In this document: piece after piece, positions 11,501 through 26,200 of the stretch
How positions within the stretch are numbered: the first letter of the stretch is position 1
How the letters are laid out: every line of letters starts with the position of its first letter
Assembly (NCBI GenBank): GCA_034190875.2
Contig: CM067343.1
Location: 61,153,652-61,217,651, forward strand
Direction of reading: 5' to 3'
From: Urechis unicinctus
Taxonomy: Eukaryota; Annelida; Polychaeta; Xenopneusta; Urechidae
Length of the DNA stretch: 64,000 nt
Translations under genes and position numbers: made by a program
The notes under the pieces: generated by a model
What the model was told of the DNA's origin: nothing
The model's input: only the letters and a program-made list of their open reading frames with translations
Database searches by the model: none

Positions 11501-14500
11501 ATGGCCGCAAGGACACCATAAGGGGGCACAGCACATACCTGTGACTTATTGCTCGGCTTTGATTTGCTGATTAGAAAGCGCCGGTGGGGGACTGGGTGTG
11601 TTTGAGGCGGTATCTAGCGGAGAGAGTGATACAGTGGGGTGTCTGATAGGACGCGGATTATGATAGCAGGCCTATTGGCCGTGCTGGCGTGATAAGGCGG
11701 TGTGATGACCGCTGATAACTTGTTATTAGCTAGCCTGATGTAGACACGAGAACAGATATACTGTTCCACTCGACAACTCTTGTCACAGTGTCTGTTATAC
11801 AGCAGGTTGGCATGATACCCTGTGCCTTTCGTCCAACTGCACTTGTATCTATGAAATCGCCCAATCTACGGCGTGCAGTTGTTCGAAGTGAGTCCACGAT
11901 AAATCAAAGAGAGAACAATTGGTGCAGTTATTTTCTACACGATATATTTACATGGCAAACGCTCTATTTCCGCGGGCTTTGTTGAAAGTTCTGTTCGAGG
12001 ATATTTGGCCGTGACAAGGTGCCAGCGCCTTGGTGGGTCCAAAGAGGCGTTAGTATGCCAGGATGGCGTCAGATTTAGGGAAATTTGCTGCGAATAAAGC
12101 GAAAAAATGTACCGCTCTTGTCGGGCTATGCTAACAACCAAAACCAAGGACGGTACACAGCCGCGGGCCCATTGAATCCGTGATTGAATTAGCGTGCAAG
12201 AAGATGTGAGGCCTGAACAGTAAGACGCTGTTGGTTGAGTGCTGGTGAGCGTTGTGGATGCTGCGTCGTGATTACATTAGGAGAACAGCGGTAATCTGGA
12301 CGGTGGGCGTTTGAAAGTGGGTTACCGGTGTGGAGGTTTTATTACCGCTGTCAAGTTGCCATTATATGAAGCAGTGGACAGAGAAAACCTGTAATTAACA
12401 GTGTAATGTTGTCTGGTCGCGGATGGACGCGGGGACGTGTTGCCCGGGGCGCAATCGCCGTCCGTGTGTCTGCCGCCGACTGCGCGCGCAGACGCGAGTC
12501 GCGTTGGCGAATGTTTTCATGTACTATATGGTTTCTTCGATGTAGCGTGTATCTTGTATGCGTACCGCCTTGAGGTATTGCAGATTGTGATGCCGTCTTT
12601 TCCTTCCACCTTGCTTATGTTACCCTCTAAGCTTTACTCGGCCCGGGCCATTGTGAAGCCACACTCTGAGGTGTCCAGAGGGTAAAACTACCTTCTGTGG
12701 ACCTTCTCTATTTTTATACTCATCTGAATCAGTGAAGGTCCTTCCAAACCTCTCCCGTCTTCTCTCTCCTTTCAAAGTGGGTGTGAAACGTTGAATGCGC
12801 TCACAAACGCTCCTTTCAATTTGACAAGTTTAGAGGAAAATGGGGTAGGGGATCGGGGTCGAGACAGGGCCTCGAGGCTCTCATATACACAATATGACTT
12901 GAGAAATGGCTTTAAGGGGATTGGTTTTTTCAACTGTAAACTCCCCGGTGATGCCTTTAAATAGTGTTGGTTTGGGCGAAGGTAGCGCGCGTGAATAGGT
13001 TTATAGTTTGTGGAGGCTTTGGAAGGTGTGATATTGGGGTGAAGGGTTGTCGTTGAGGGCGGGGGTTACCTAGCCGGGGTGTGACTGGCCACTGACGATT
13101 GCCGGATCCGCAGCCAAGATAAACCAGCTGGTGACAAATTTATAAAGGGGCTAACTTTCGGGGCATTAACGAGCCCATATGTCACGTAGACTGTGAAATT
13201 GGTGTGTTTGCTGTGTCCTGTCTGAGTGCTAGTGGACACCAGGGCGGCTGAGGAGTGGCCCGCGTTGTCGGAAGCGCGCTGTCTCCACGCGTCCCATCAC
13301 TCGCTACCACGCGCACTCACCACCATGACACATCCACTGTTCTAATCTTATTTCGTATAATTGTGTTTCATCTTCGGTAAAAACCGCAATGCAATCTATT
13401 TCTAATTTCAGTTTATATGTCGCGGGCCACTTTTTATGCTGTTTCCTCCCTAGTCACCTTTGACCCCTATGTCCCATCCCCGTCCGTAGTTGACGGTGAT
13501 GCCTCCTCGTGGCCAAATCTGTTGCAGCGCCGGCAGCGTGAACAGTAGGTACTCACGGGGCACATGAACAGATGAGGGTCCTTGTAGGGCCTGAGTTATG
13601 TCCCTCTTTCGCCAGGAAATGTTCATCGATGGCCTCTAGGGAGCACCACAATGATCTCTCCCAATCCAGGCGGAAAGAGCCTCTGAATAAACGTGAGGTG
13701 AGCGCAGTGGCAGCGCCCTTGATCCCTCACGCCAGTCATCACCTCCCAAATCCCTTTTCTCCTGTCATCTGCCCTAGATATCTGACTTTAAGATCCTACC
13801 TTGTCCACTGTGCCCGCTGCCTTTTGGCGTGTTTCTCCTCGATTCTGTGTGCGGCGTGGACCCGACCATGACCCAGTTTTTATTTGCGTAATTAGGTGCG
13901 ATTTGTCCGACGGCGGTGACCATGTTGAAGAGAAAGTTGTCGCGGGCGGTGGGCGGTGATTAGATCTGTAGCTGGTTCCAATTGTATGTTGAAGATGTTC
14001 AGCCGTGTAACACTGAACGTGGAATCATTTGTACCTGCCGCCATTGTTATTTTTATTGGTGTACAACATACATGGTCTGGCATGATCGAGCGGTTAAGAT
14101 GCATAGCAGGTCGTAACCAAGCCTCAGGCGGCGTTTTGACCTTCTTTTGAGTGTACTTTGGGGATTTATTGCCCATCGCCTTTGGGGAGATTGGCTACTG
14201 ACACCTAGTCAGATCGGGCCGTCTTAGCATGAGCGCTTCGCCGGCCATCTCATCCCTTGTATATGCAGGATGCTGCGAAAATGATGAAACCCAATACGCA
14301 TGCGCGCGCACTGCCTTAGCGGACGCGCGATAATCTCGATAAATCACGCGCGTTTTCTGCTGCGCCGAGATAACTCTGGGAGGGAATCTTGAATCTCGAT
14401 TCATTTCCGCGAGATAATCGCTGGCTTACCAATGCCGCTTATAACCTAATCCCGACCCGCTCCCACCCCTAACTCCCTCTAAAAATTCCACCACGCACGC

Positions 14501-17500
14501 GTATTGCCCCCATTCAGTCCCTAATATTCAATACGGATGTGCACACACTGGCACGGCGCCCCCCAGTATGACCATGCGACCCCTTAGTTCCCGCTTGGCG
14601 ATCGCTTACATCAAAGAGACCTTTTGCTCTCCATGTACGTGTTACGAGCGACGCCTTCATCAGCATATTGAGCCTGGCATACGGAGGACTGTCGGCGGGT
14701 GTCACTAGCCTCGGGTTACCTGTATGTCAACGCGTCGGGCTCCATGTATGCGTCCCAAAAGCCGAATGCCTGTATCACTCAGCATGTATCTGGACTCGTT
14801 GGATTCGACTTTATGTTGTCAATAGCATTCGTGGCTGCTGCCAATATGCATTGTCAACAACTAAAAACAAGTCATTGTTGGGGCATTCAGGTGCTGGTCG
14901 CTGTAGATGTGGACTGAAGGTGATACGGAGAGGGGTGGGGTGGTCGGCCAATTCGGCAACATCGCTATGCAGTGTATATACATGGCAGTGCCTTCATGGC
15001 CCGTGTAATACGAATAGGGAGAACTGTTGATACTTGGCCACAAATAGCTTTCATGAATAAATGCAGATCGATCGCAAATACGCCGCCTCTGAATCATCTT
15101 CCTTTGATGTGTGGCAGTGCATATAAATTTGGCATATTTAAACCAATGACATGCAGTCAGCGAATTAATGAAATAAGCCTTGTGGTTCCCCTTGACTTTA
15201 GATTATATCTGATGCATATAAATGATGTGATGCCTAAACTTTAATGAATGGTCGCTTTCTGTGTGCTCAGAAACCTCAACGGTAATGAAGTGGAAACCAT
15301 CAACGAAACAGCGTTCTCCAATCTCACCCGCCTTAACACACTGTAAGTCACCTTAATATGAACCCTGGTTGGTTTCAAGGTCATGGCGACTGAATTATCT
15401 GGCGATATCTGGGTTTCAATGTACAGAGCTATAATCAAGTTACGTTTATATCCCCACTGCAATTCTGCCCTGTTTTCATCCATATGATCAAGGCTCTTTA
15501 TTTGTTATTTCTCTCCCGTTAGATGTTACCGTCGATTTCAGGTAATGTTTATTTGCAACTGTCCACGCTTCCCGGAGGCATGTTATAAATGTGCTCTCGT
15601 CCTTCCAGCAAATCACGAGTCTGTAATAAAAGAAACAATGGCTTGTGTTTCAGTAAACTGGCGTACAACCGTCTGCAGGAGATTCCAGCTGTGGACGCCT
15701 CCGCCAATTTCACCCACCTCATCCTGTGAGTACTGCACCCTAAGCGCACCCCTGCACCCTAAGCACACCCCCTAAACCATGCCGCATCGCCAGCATATGG
15801 CTACCACAGCTTTCACACCGTCCCACAACCCCGATCGCTATGGTTGTCTAAACATGTATATTGTGTTTCACCTCTTTGATCTGACTTCCTCTTTATACAC
15901 CCCGGGCTCGTGTATTTTCCGCCGATTTGCCTCATCATAATATACCTACTTCTCCATGCGTGTGTATGAGTATTTAAGGCTGCGTTTCGATGGTGTTTTA
16001 ATCGTATTGCGGTTCGCTGGTTCCTTTCATGGAGGGATCATCGTCTAACCTGTCAACTGTATCCAAGGAACAGCCTTGAAACCCACTTCGTTTGTGAATA
16101 GTTAGCGATTTAGAAATTCCATATGTTATCCCTATGCATGCACTAGCTGGTAGCTGGTTTGATTGGCTGTAATTGTGGCCAGGATAGATGGGGTGTTAGG
16201 AAGTGGCGCGAGCGAGGCAGTGGCTGTTGACCGCGTGCCCCTAATACTGCCCCTAATACTGCCCCTCACCTGGATTCCGTCCCCTTTCCCGTAGGTGACG
16301 CACACTACGTGTTAGCTGGAGGGTAAATATCCCCCCCCCCCCACTTGGTTAAGGAATAGTACTGAACAAGTTGTTACGTCAAGTTGACGAAAGCGCCCAG
16401 CGATGACAAGAAGTGAAACTCAGCTGAGGTGCGGGTCTGTCGACTACTACTGGATTATGTTTGAGAACTTGCTACTAGTGTAGATGTGCTGGGAAGAGAG
16501 GTCCTACGAGTAGCGGTTGGGTTGCGTTATAAGCCGGCTGGGTTTAACTAAGGCCATTGTGATATGCTGGGTTTTCGGCCCATAACGCCTCTTTGGTTAC
16601 CAATTACTAACATTTGCCGAAGCTGTTTCGCTGGGGGCCGATCTAGAAGTGGTTGAGCAACTGAATAAACTTTTAATTGAAGTAAATAGACTTGAGTTGG
16701 TTGGGTTTGCCCTGTAAATATCAGCAGTCTTGTGTCTTCGCCTGGCATTGGTCGCCTGGGAGTCTTTTGTGATACTATGGTGAGGGGTTCTTGCCCCAGA
16801 GCGCAGGAAGCCACTCAAGAGGACGAGGTGATGGCGGGATATGTGTGTGGTGGGGGGGGGGGGGGGGGGGGGGCAGTAGCTTATTATTTGGTATTGATAG
16901 TGCCATAATAATAGGAGAAAATCACCTCTCTGCCGACACCCCACCTGCAAACTTCTCCCCCCCCCTTCACTTTCTGGACGTCACCTTGCCTGTGTATATT
17001 TGATTTGATCAAAACTTGTTTGCTTTCTCTGCCAATATGGATGGTTACTGAGAAAGTATCGTTAACGTGGTGAGGTGGCTTTAGGTCTGGCTACAGCTTT
17101 GTTTCAATGTTTGCTTCCAATTCCTCACAAAATGACAATTCTCTCACTGACCTACACCAATATCCATCATGCTTGAAAATCTTTTCAAAAAGACCGTCCT
17201 ACAGTTTCCCAAAAAAGTCGCTCCTCCTAAAAGACCCTCATTATGTTTCTCAAAAAAGACCCTCCTTCAAAACACCCTCCAACTGAGCCACCTACCGGTG
17301 TGTCGTGAAAAACTTGGCCATACCAATCCGCGCACTCTCTTAGATCTTTGAACTTACTTGAACGGTTTATTTGCTTGGTTCTCCTTGGAGCTAGACAAAC
17401 GGCAGGATATGTATGAAATTCTATATAGCGCTCAGAAAACAATGACAAAAATAAACAATCCTTTTGAAACTGTGAAGACGAGCGTAGTAGCGGTATCTTT

Positions 17501-20500
17501 TGTCACAAGAGCTGTGCCATCTGGTTGTCATTATATCCAATCTTAACCAGGCATTTTTGGAAGGCATTAACGGGAGCTCCTTTAACTGCATCCTGCCACC
17601 GGGGCCGTGTTCAATTCCTACTTTTTCAGTTAATGGATCATGACAAATGGAGGAGTTGTGCCATGTACTTATATTTGTTAAAATGTTCTTATATTATTAA
17701 AGGTTGTCTTTGATTAATTTGGATGTAATGTACGTCAACTTGATGGTTGAAATCCTATGCACAATATGTTACAGGCATCACAATGACATCGTCACGATCA
17801 ACACAGCGGCCATGGAAGGCATGTCGTCACTTCGCACACTTGATCTCACCTTCAACGAGATCTCGGAGCTTAACGCCGGGGCTTTCCCGTTTCTACCCAA
17901 TCTCCATCAGTTGTGAGTGCGCACTTCAACTTTTTCTTTCACTCGTCGAGAAGAGATGCAGCAGCATTGATGATTATGATGTGTGTGATGTGGGGGTTCG
18001 AGTTAAGGATGCTAAAAAAACAACCCTAAAACGCTGATTTGATGCGTGTTGATACAAAACTTGTCCGTCAATAAACATGGCGACTTTTGGTGATTGGATG
18101 ATTTGTTATACATGGCTTTTCTTCGAGTGGAATCTTGTGTGTAACAGTATTAGTCGCAGCCATAAATAATTTCATCTGGCTGCATTATGATGGATATTGT
18201 CTTGCTTCTGTTTAGATTCAGCAGGCTTAAGGGAGTCCTGGTGAAATACAAACATTGTTTGGGTGCTAGTGTGTGGTGTAGGTAGTGGGGGCGGAGGGAA
18301 AAAAATATGCGCCCTGTGTGCAATTTGTTAATTGCCTGCATAATTCATGCCAGTGGTAATGCACGCCTGCCGAATAAAGGCTATTCATCAGGCGCCATCT
18401 TTTGTCTTCGATAATTACCAACTTTGGACCAATTTTCCTGAGCGCGGACTCGTGTCCCTAGTTGAAATGCTGAGTAGTTTTCTTTGTCTCTGAGCCCCAG
18501 ACGCCCCCTCCCTCTTCTTTCATTTCATTCTCCTCCGTCCAATCACACGTAATAACTCCCAGCGCGATTATCCCTTTGTGGGGGTCAGTAGGGATGCGAT
18601 GACTAGCATGCTTTGTAAGTGACACCCCGGGATTAATCGCCTTTCTGCTTCTGAGTCATCGTCTCTTGGGATCCCACTCCAAATTGCCAAACTTGGGACT
18701 TGGGCATCAGTAACATCTGACCTCTGACCTCATGGCCACCTCATGGCCACCTCCTCGTTTCTCGGCCTGCTCCGCCCACCGCTTAACACTCTTTCTCTGT
18801 CTCGGCCTCTGCCTTCTTTTAATGAAACTCATAAATCGGGGAGCTTGAAGGCGACCGGTGAATGACGAGCTGTTGTTAGTTGCTTCTCTCGCTAGTTTTC
18901 CTTTGCCAAGTTTCGAGCCATGGTCAGCGAGCTGTAGAGACGAACGCTACCATTCATCACGGCAGCTTTAATAGCACCCTGGTATTAACTGCGGTGAGGT
19001 TTTTGGGGTGGAATGGAGGAGGGTGAGAGGGGGTAATGGTGGGTGGGGTAAGCGGGTGGCTATCTACACCCTGCTGTGGATGCTGAAGTAAAAACCTAAC
19101 TGATGCTGGCAGAAGGCCGGGCATGATAAGCGGTTTTTGGTCTCGTTTCTTCTTGTTATCGGGTCAGTTGCACTCGCTCGTCGCATTCAAGTCGGCCGTT
19201 GCGGCTGTGTTTAGGGTGCTCTTGCAGATGCCGTCTGGTCATGCTAATCAGGTTTTGCTGGCCGTGTCCGTGGATAAAACAGCCTCGTTTGTCTTGCTTA
19301 GGGGCACACTCACTGAAAGGGGTTCTCGCTGCCCAAAATACATTGAGATATATGATGTCCTTATTCTCGGTCTCTTGTGAATCATTTACCGAATTCAGTG
19401 CTGACATTTTTATTATAATGTTGCATTACAGGCTTTTGAACAACAACCGCATTCAGACTTTGGTGGCTGGGGCGCTAGGTAATCTGCCTTCACTGGAGCT
19501 GCTGAAGATGAACAAGAATCGCATCTCAAGCATCCCTACCGACTTCTTTACCGGCTTGAGCAAGCTTAAACACCTGTGAGTGATGCTGTCTCCTTTTGTT
19601 TCTAGTATTTCTCATATTTGTATTTACGATTTTCGTTCATAGTTGAACCAACCTAACAGCATCCCAAAAAACGCCCCCCTGGTTTGGATCATGCCTCCGC
19701 CGAGATGTCTCAGATCCCTCATTGATTATAAATGACTTCATAGATCTAAATTAAGATGGCTTAGGGTATTGAATTACCGTAAACTCGGATGGCTCGCCCC
19801 TATTGGTAGCTCAGTTTTGCGGTAAAAACCCCCAGATTACACGCCCTCTTGGTACGCCACATTACCGTATACTACTGAGTAGTGATCGTGATGTATTGAG
19901 GGCGCTGGACCTTTTCCAGAGGGTGATTCCCCGACTGTCGATGGCCCTTTTAAATCCAGGCTATTTGTTGAAGTGTGACCGGGGCGAGGAAGTTCAGTTA
20001 TTCATAAGCTGGTGAACATAGCACCCGCTCCCTCGACGGCTTGTGGCCAACATCGATTTTTTTGGTTGGTGCGGTGGTGGGATGAAAAACGGCATATAAC
20101 ATGATGTCTATTGACTTGACGGGGCGAGAAGCGTGCGGGAATTGGGAGTTGCTAGGTAACACCACGTCGAGTGTGAAGGATCACACTTTGTCGGACACCA
20201 GCGCATGGGATGCTTTTCGCATCACTTCTCATGTTGTTCGCTTTTTTATATATTTTTTCCCCCTCAACTTCACGGCAGCCGCCATTTTGCGGGGTTTTTT
20301 TCCGCAGTAGATTTGAGAGTGATGAGGGAGTGGGTCGCCATAATGCCGACTCTGTGATGGACGAGACGCAGTGTGACAAGCCTTTGATCATCTGATCGTC
20401 GAGCGCTGCCATTTGCTCCCGTTTCTGACACCTCAAATTGTATTGACCACGTGATTAATGGCGGCCTACTCCCCGCCAACCCTCCCGACTACCTATACCT

Positions 20501-23200
20501 CACCATTACCCATGACCCAACAGCTGGCATCAACCAATTTACAGTATTTCCCTTCGCAGTTATTCCATCTCGGCTTGGCTGGTAATTGGTCTAGCTATGA
20601 GCTGCCTTAGTTTTGCATTGTAAAAGGCACATGATATGCGCTACGAGCAAGAATAGGCTTCGTTTAAGGTCCAGTGAAATGCGATGCCCCGTTTGCTGCT
20701 ATTTCAGCTGTACATTATATCAGCGGCAACTACATGCCTGATTGCGCCCACCAATTGTTCGCTAAATTGCCCCTAGGATAAAACCACTGCTATTGACACC
20801 CATACATGCGATCGCTGTCAATTTGAGTACCCAGGCAAAACCGCTCCCATGTTGTAAAAGGACGGTTGTGCTGGGACCATAACGTGTTAATGGGTTTATG
20901 CGGTGGTAATCATATCGTTATCATCCTATCTTACTCGCACTGAACTATGTATATAACCATCTCCCCCCCCCCCTTCCCTAACCATCAACCCCCCCCCCCC
21001 CCCCCACACACACACACGGTCCTCCCAACACTTGGCCCTATGTCTATTTTGTACCCGTGTAACCTTTGAGTGTGTGCTTGTGTGTTCGCAGGGAGCTGAG
21101 TAGGAACAAGTTGGAGATGATATCTGGTCTCAACTTCCAGCTTCTGGTCAGTCTCGTGTCCCTCAAGCTAAAACGCAACCTCATCACGACCCTACAGGAC
21201 GGCGCTTTCTACGGGCTCGCCAAGACGCAGATACTGTACGTTGCATCATAAACAATGGCCGTCGGTGTCGCTAACTTGGCGCTCTATTGACAAACGTCGA
21301 GTGCTCTCAGCGATCATAGTCAATAAAGCAAACGCTGTTTATGGAATAAATGTATAGTTATGATTGCTTTGTAGAGTTAGTGCTGCCCCAGAGAGCTATG
21401 TGTCAATGGAAGCTATTGATTACTATACATGTTACTGCGCTAGCGTCAATACGGCTAGTGGGGGGCTAGATTGGCCGGGGACGATATTGTCCCCAGGAAG
21501 TGATTGATTGTACATGAGTTTCTGTGTGTGTGTAGGCAACTGGACTATAACAACATCGAGTCTGTTAGCAACAGCTGGCTATTTGGATTGTCGTCGCTCC
21601 AGCAACTGTAAGGACCGCGTCTTATTTCCTATGAATGTCCTATTTGGTATATTGCGTCATTGCGTCATTGGTGGCTCTGTTGGGGTGGTGGTGTGTGGGT
21701 TAAATAAGTGCTTATGGGTTAGTTAACATATGTAGGCGAAGGGTCGGGGGAGGGGGGGGGGGCGTTGGTTCATCGTGCGTGATGGGACAAGATAAGACGA
21801 CCATTGATTGGAACAGGATGCTGCTGCTGCAGCATCAGCAGCAGCAGCCGAGGATGACTGGGTGATAGGTACACGATCTGAGAAGCACCTGGTTTGCTCG
21901 GGTCTGCCGACAAATGGCTGCCAGCGGAGCTACCTGGGTGAAATGGTTGGGGAGGGGTTGGGTCAGGTTAATCTCCACCCGTCCTCATTTCATCTGTGGG
22001 TTATGGACGGCCAGACAGAGTTGCTTATTAGTGTAGAGGAGATCAAGTTGTTTACATTGCTATCATTAGCCGCCCCGTCATGCTCCCTGCTAACTGTATT
22101 TAGTGAGAAAGCATGGAAGGAGATTGGCGCTTGTTTTCATCCGCCACCCCCCCCCCCCTCCTCCACAAATGCCTCCATGTAGCTCCCTCCCGATCCATCC
22201 ACCGTGGTCCTTCCACATACGCTGACATGGCACTACTAGTAATTGATGTTTTGGTATTTCAGGTGCTCTTTGACAGCTTGAACTTTACCAGGATTTTGTT
22301 TTAGATTTAGTATGCCGCTAAATGATCTGGCAGAGAAATCCCACCATTTCGGCATACCCCTCCACCGTCAGCGGGTCTGTGCGTTAGCGAGGTTATCAGA
22401 TGCGAATCCCAGAGATGTTCCCGTCCGCGCCATGTCACACCGCCACCCCCCGCGCGCCCAACTATTTCTCCACCAGACCTCTTTGCTCGTCACAACGACT
22501 GCCATATGTGTAAACACTGGGATATATGGTTTTGAGCGAGGAAGCTGTGTTCGTACAGGTTGCAGATGTGTTCTATATACCACTATCTGCCTCCGCGCGT
22601 CACTGCCATCCTCACAACGCCTCTCCCTACCCTCACCAATGGCTTCCACCGCCGGCTGTGCGCTACCTAGTTTTCTCATCTCTGTCTATATCATTACCTC
22701 TCTGTTTAACATCTTTCTCTGGTGAATAAATTAATGTCAAATTGCTCTTGCGCGGGTTTGTGTAGAATACATGATGCGTTTAGCAGTTCGCGGAGTAACT
22801 CTAACCCACTTCGCCATCCCACACCCTGCCCACTCGGCTCGTTCTTAGGCCAGTATATCTCGGGGATAATTTGTCATTGTCAGCCTTTCTCATTCCGTCT
22901 CATGCCGAAACCCGCCAGAATGATTGTGGGTTTTTCTATCAAGTTAAAACACAGAGATCTGCCGGTGGGAAAAAAACCGTACCTTATATCCTCCCGATTC
23001 CCCATGTTGTGATATTTCCATGTGCATATACCGGTAAACCAGATTTGTGCGGGAATGTAGATCTGTCTGTTGATGTAAACTATAATTTTTGTATTCTGTA
23101 AACAAGGATATTAATTTAGCCAGGTGGGTCTGTATTTGCACTCGGTGGATCTGTGAAATGCTTCCTGTAATTCGAATGCCTTCGTTCTTAGTCACGTCCT

Positions 23201-23294
<94 letters not shown>

Positions 23295-26200
23295 CCCCCC
23301 CCCCCCCCCCCAAACCCTCACTTCTTTCTCCGGATGTCGGAGAAACCCGGTTACTTTAGCCCAGATTATCTCGTGAGTTTATCCCGTTCTCATTCATTGT
23401 CGCGGTGACCAATGCCTGTAGTAACCGTCTCTGTTTGTTTACTTTGCTGGATGGGATGTTGTTGTTTGTCATGCTGGTGGACGTGGCATTAATTGCGTCG
23501 CGGTTTTTCTCGTCTTTAACGAGACTAACGGGGCCCTACGGGGCCCTGGTTGTACTCCGTGATATTGGGTCGTGGTACCCACCCCCCTCACTCTGTAGAC
23601 AGACATCCTCCTGTAGTACTGCTTGTACACCTGCCACAATGGGGTCGCCTATGAGGGTAGACTTAGCCAAGTTAATAACAGGAAGTAACGAACTTCATCG
23701 ACTGTCTTAATGAGGAGAAACTCCGTTTGGCATTAAACCGAAAATCGTTTTGATTGTGTAGTTTTGAATGTTGCTTTTTTTTACTGCGTATGAAAGGAAG
23801 TAGGATATTGACTCGTCTTATGTATGAACCTGACGACCAGTTCCCCTGGCAGATGTTGATGTAGGTTTGATTGTTGAATTTCAGGTCGCTGTCACATAAC
23901 CAGGTGCGCGGAGTAGACACGAACGCCTGGTCGTCTTGCAAACACCTCAACAGGCTGTGAGTCTTATTTTCTTTCTACATTTGCTAGTTTAATTTGATTA
24001 TAATGGTGAATTACGATCGTGTGCCTGTCAAAGCCCATGTTGAATTCATCGCTGTATAATTACCGTTAAAAAACCCACCTGAAAGCGGATTGACAAGCGA
24101 GGACGCCGTGGTGTGTGTGGTGTGCCGTGCTCAACAGTTGGCGCTTTTGTGTGCTGCTGCTGGGGTTGAAAGTGGGAAAAAGTGGAGATTTCTCTCATCA
24201 ATGTGGGTGGTCACCGCGGTGGACCAACTGTGCCCCTAACCCCCACCCCCCTTGCTCCCGTATCGCCCAACTCTGCACATACTCTGGCGGAAATCCCGTC
24301 GGAACAAGTCCGTGTTAAATACTGGACGTTTTACTGCCGAGCTCTTAACGCTCCGCACGTGGGCAACATTTGCATCGGCGATTTGCATTGAATTGCAAAG
24401 CTGCATGCGGTCGGTGCGAAAATGGCTGTCAGCTGGAAAAACAGGCGGCCAGTTTTCAACAAAACTATTTGCAGTTTGTGATTGAGGCGTGCTTTGACTC
24501 ACTGATTAGTCGTCGGCTTGTATCTTCTGACCAAACGACCGTATCTCATTCAAAACCTCTCCCACATAAAAAATGGCGCCAGAATCGGTGTTTCCAATTC
24601 CCATCCGTGACCCAACTGACAAATTCGAAATCCCACTTTTTGTACCATCTGCATTTCGGATCTAGACTAGAAGCAGACAGTCCCATGCTGTGTTCCTCAT
24701 AGCCTCGGTTTGATTCATTTCATAAACAACTCTTACTGGAAAAGAACAAGGGGTGAGTCCTGGGGTCGCGGGAGGGTGCTGGTCTGGGGTGAGGAGTTGT
24801 GGGTGTGGGGGGACTGTTCCGAAAAACCACCGTCACTGTTTCCTGAGGGTTGATTTTACAGTCGTAGAAGAAGATTATGTTGCTTGGCAACGTATTTTAA
24901 CGAAGCTGGTGTGGTTTTGTCAGTTTCTTGTCTGTTTTACCACGGGTGGTATTGAAGCAATGGAAGGCTACATGGGAGACATCTGGTGGCTTGCCTTGGC
25001 TTCCGCTTTTGACGCCAGACAAGTGCTTGTTAGTTGTAAATGAATCTCTTACATATGCGCTGCTTCATATAGAAACTGATGACGAATCTCCCGGCAGCCT
25101 ACACCACCCCCCCTAATCCAACCCCCACCCCAAAACTCACCCGAACCCCGATTATATGGTCTTCGTGTGCTTTTCCATCGTATGTGAAATATGGTAAATT
25201 ACTTTTAAAAAACTCCTTTAAAAAAACCCGTCCGGCTAAAACTGCGATGGCATTGTTGTCAGTTATTGCTGGGCGCCGGATTCGAGGTGTTCTCTGTGCC
25301 ATGGAGTGATGCTGCCATGAGAAGACCGAGCGCAGCTTTTGGATAAGTGGCTTGTGACGTGCGCTCTTTCTTAACCACCTATGTTTGGTTTCAAGGGTCG
25401 TGCTGAGGAATACGTTCCCTGCTCTTTATTTAAATGAACGTTCTTTGACATTTCATGACATCAACTGTTTGGAGACAAAGTGTGGCAGTCAAGTGTAATT
25501 GTAAACGGTGTAGAGTGTTCTGGCGACATTCTTTATTGGCAAATATACACTTGATCATGATGCGTTAATCTCTCCCCCACCCCCAACTACCCCGCGCCCC
25601 GACACATTAAGTCATCGCGCTCAACGCGCACCTGCAACCGTCGGCGCGCACGGGTTGGTCCACTTATTGGGTCGTGAAGTGCTTCAGATGGCCACTTGAT
25701 CATAACATTTCACGGATCAAACAGTGTGCTAGTTGTACCGGTGTGGTGTGTGTTTCTCAGTTACCCAGCGTGTGTACCGCCCTTGTTTAGCGCTTACTCT
25801 TGTCGGTCACTGGAGCCATGTGGGGATCCTTTAGTCTATGTGGGGTCTTCTTTACCTGGGACGGAGCGAGTGAGAGTGAAAAGTCACGGCGACTGCTACA
25901 AGGGCGGGACATTGTTGACTGTACAATAGCAGGTGAAGGGGTACAGCTCGGTAGTCCCGATCCACATGCCTTGTGCCGGGCGCTTCCTTGAATTGAAATG
26001 CCGGGCCAGCTTTATCACAAGCAGCATATCAGTCAATAGTCGGATGTGTCGGACGACGCTGTCGAACGACGCGGAGGTGGGTTGTATGTGGTCACGACGT
26101 CCGGACGTGCGAGGCGTGAAGAGACGGACGCTTAAGGAACTCGGCTTCACCGTGATAAGACCATATGCGCGGAACTACCTCAAAGTGACACATGTGTACA

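Larger units (their letters stand above)
9511..15270 (+). other. LRIG intron 2 (5.76 kb)
   Basis: The longest intron of the gene. It contains a perfect inverted repeat at 10445-10470, a (CAG)6 at 11285-11302, a cluster of inverted ATCTCG/CGAGAT motifs near 14.3 kb, and several C+G-rich, CpG-rich patches. Reading frames up to 120 codons occur but resemble nothing and lack splice context. Early introns often hold enhancers, but none can be identified by reading. Confidence 0.75.
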
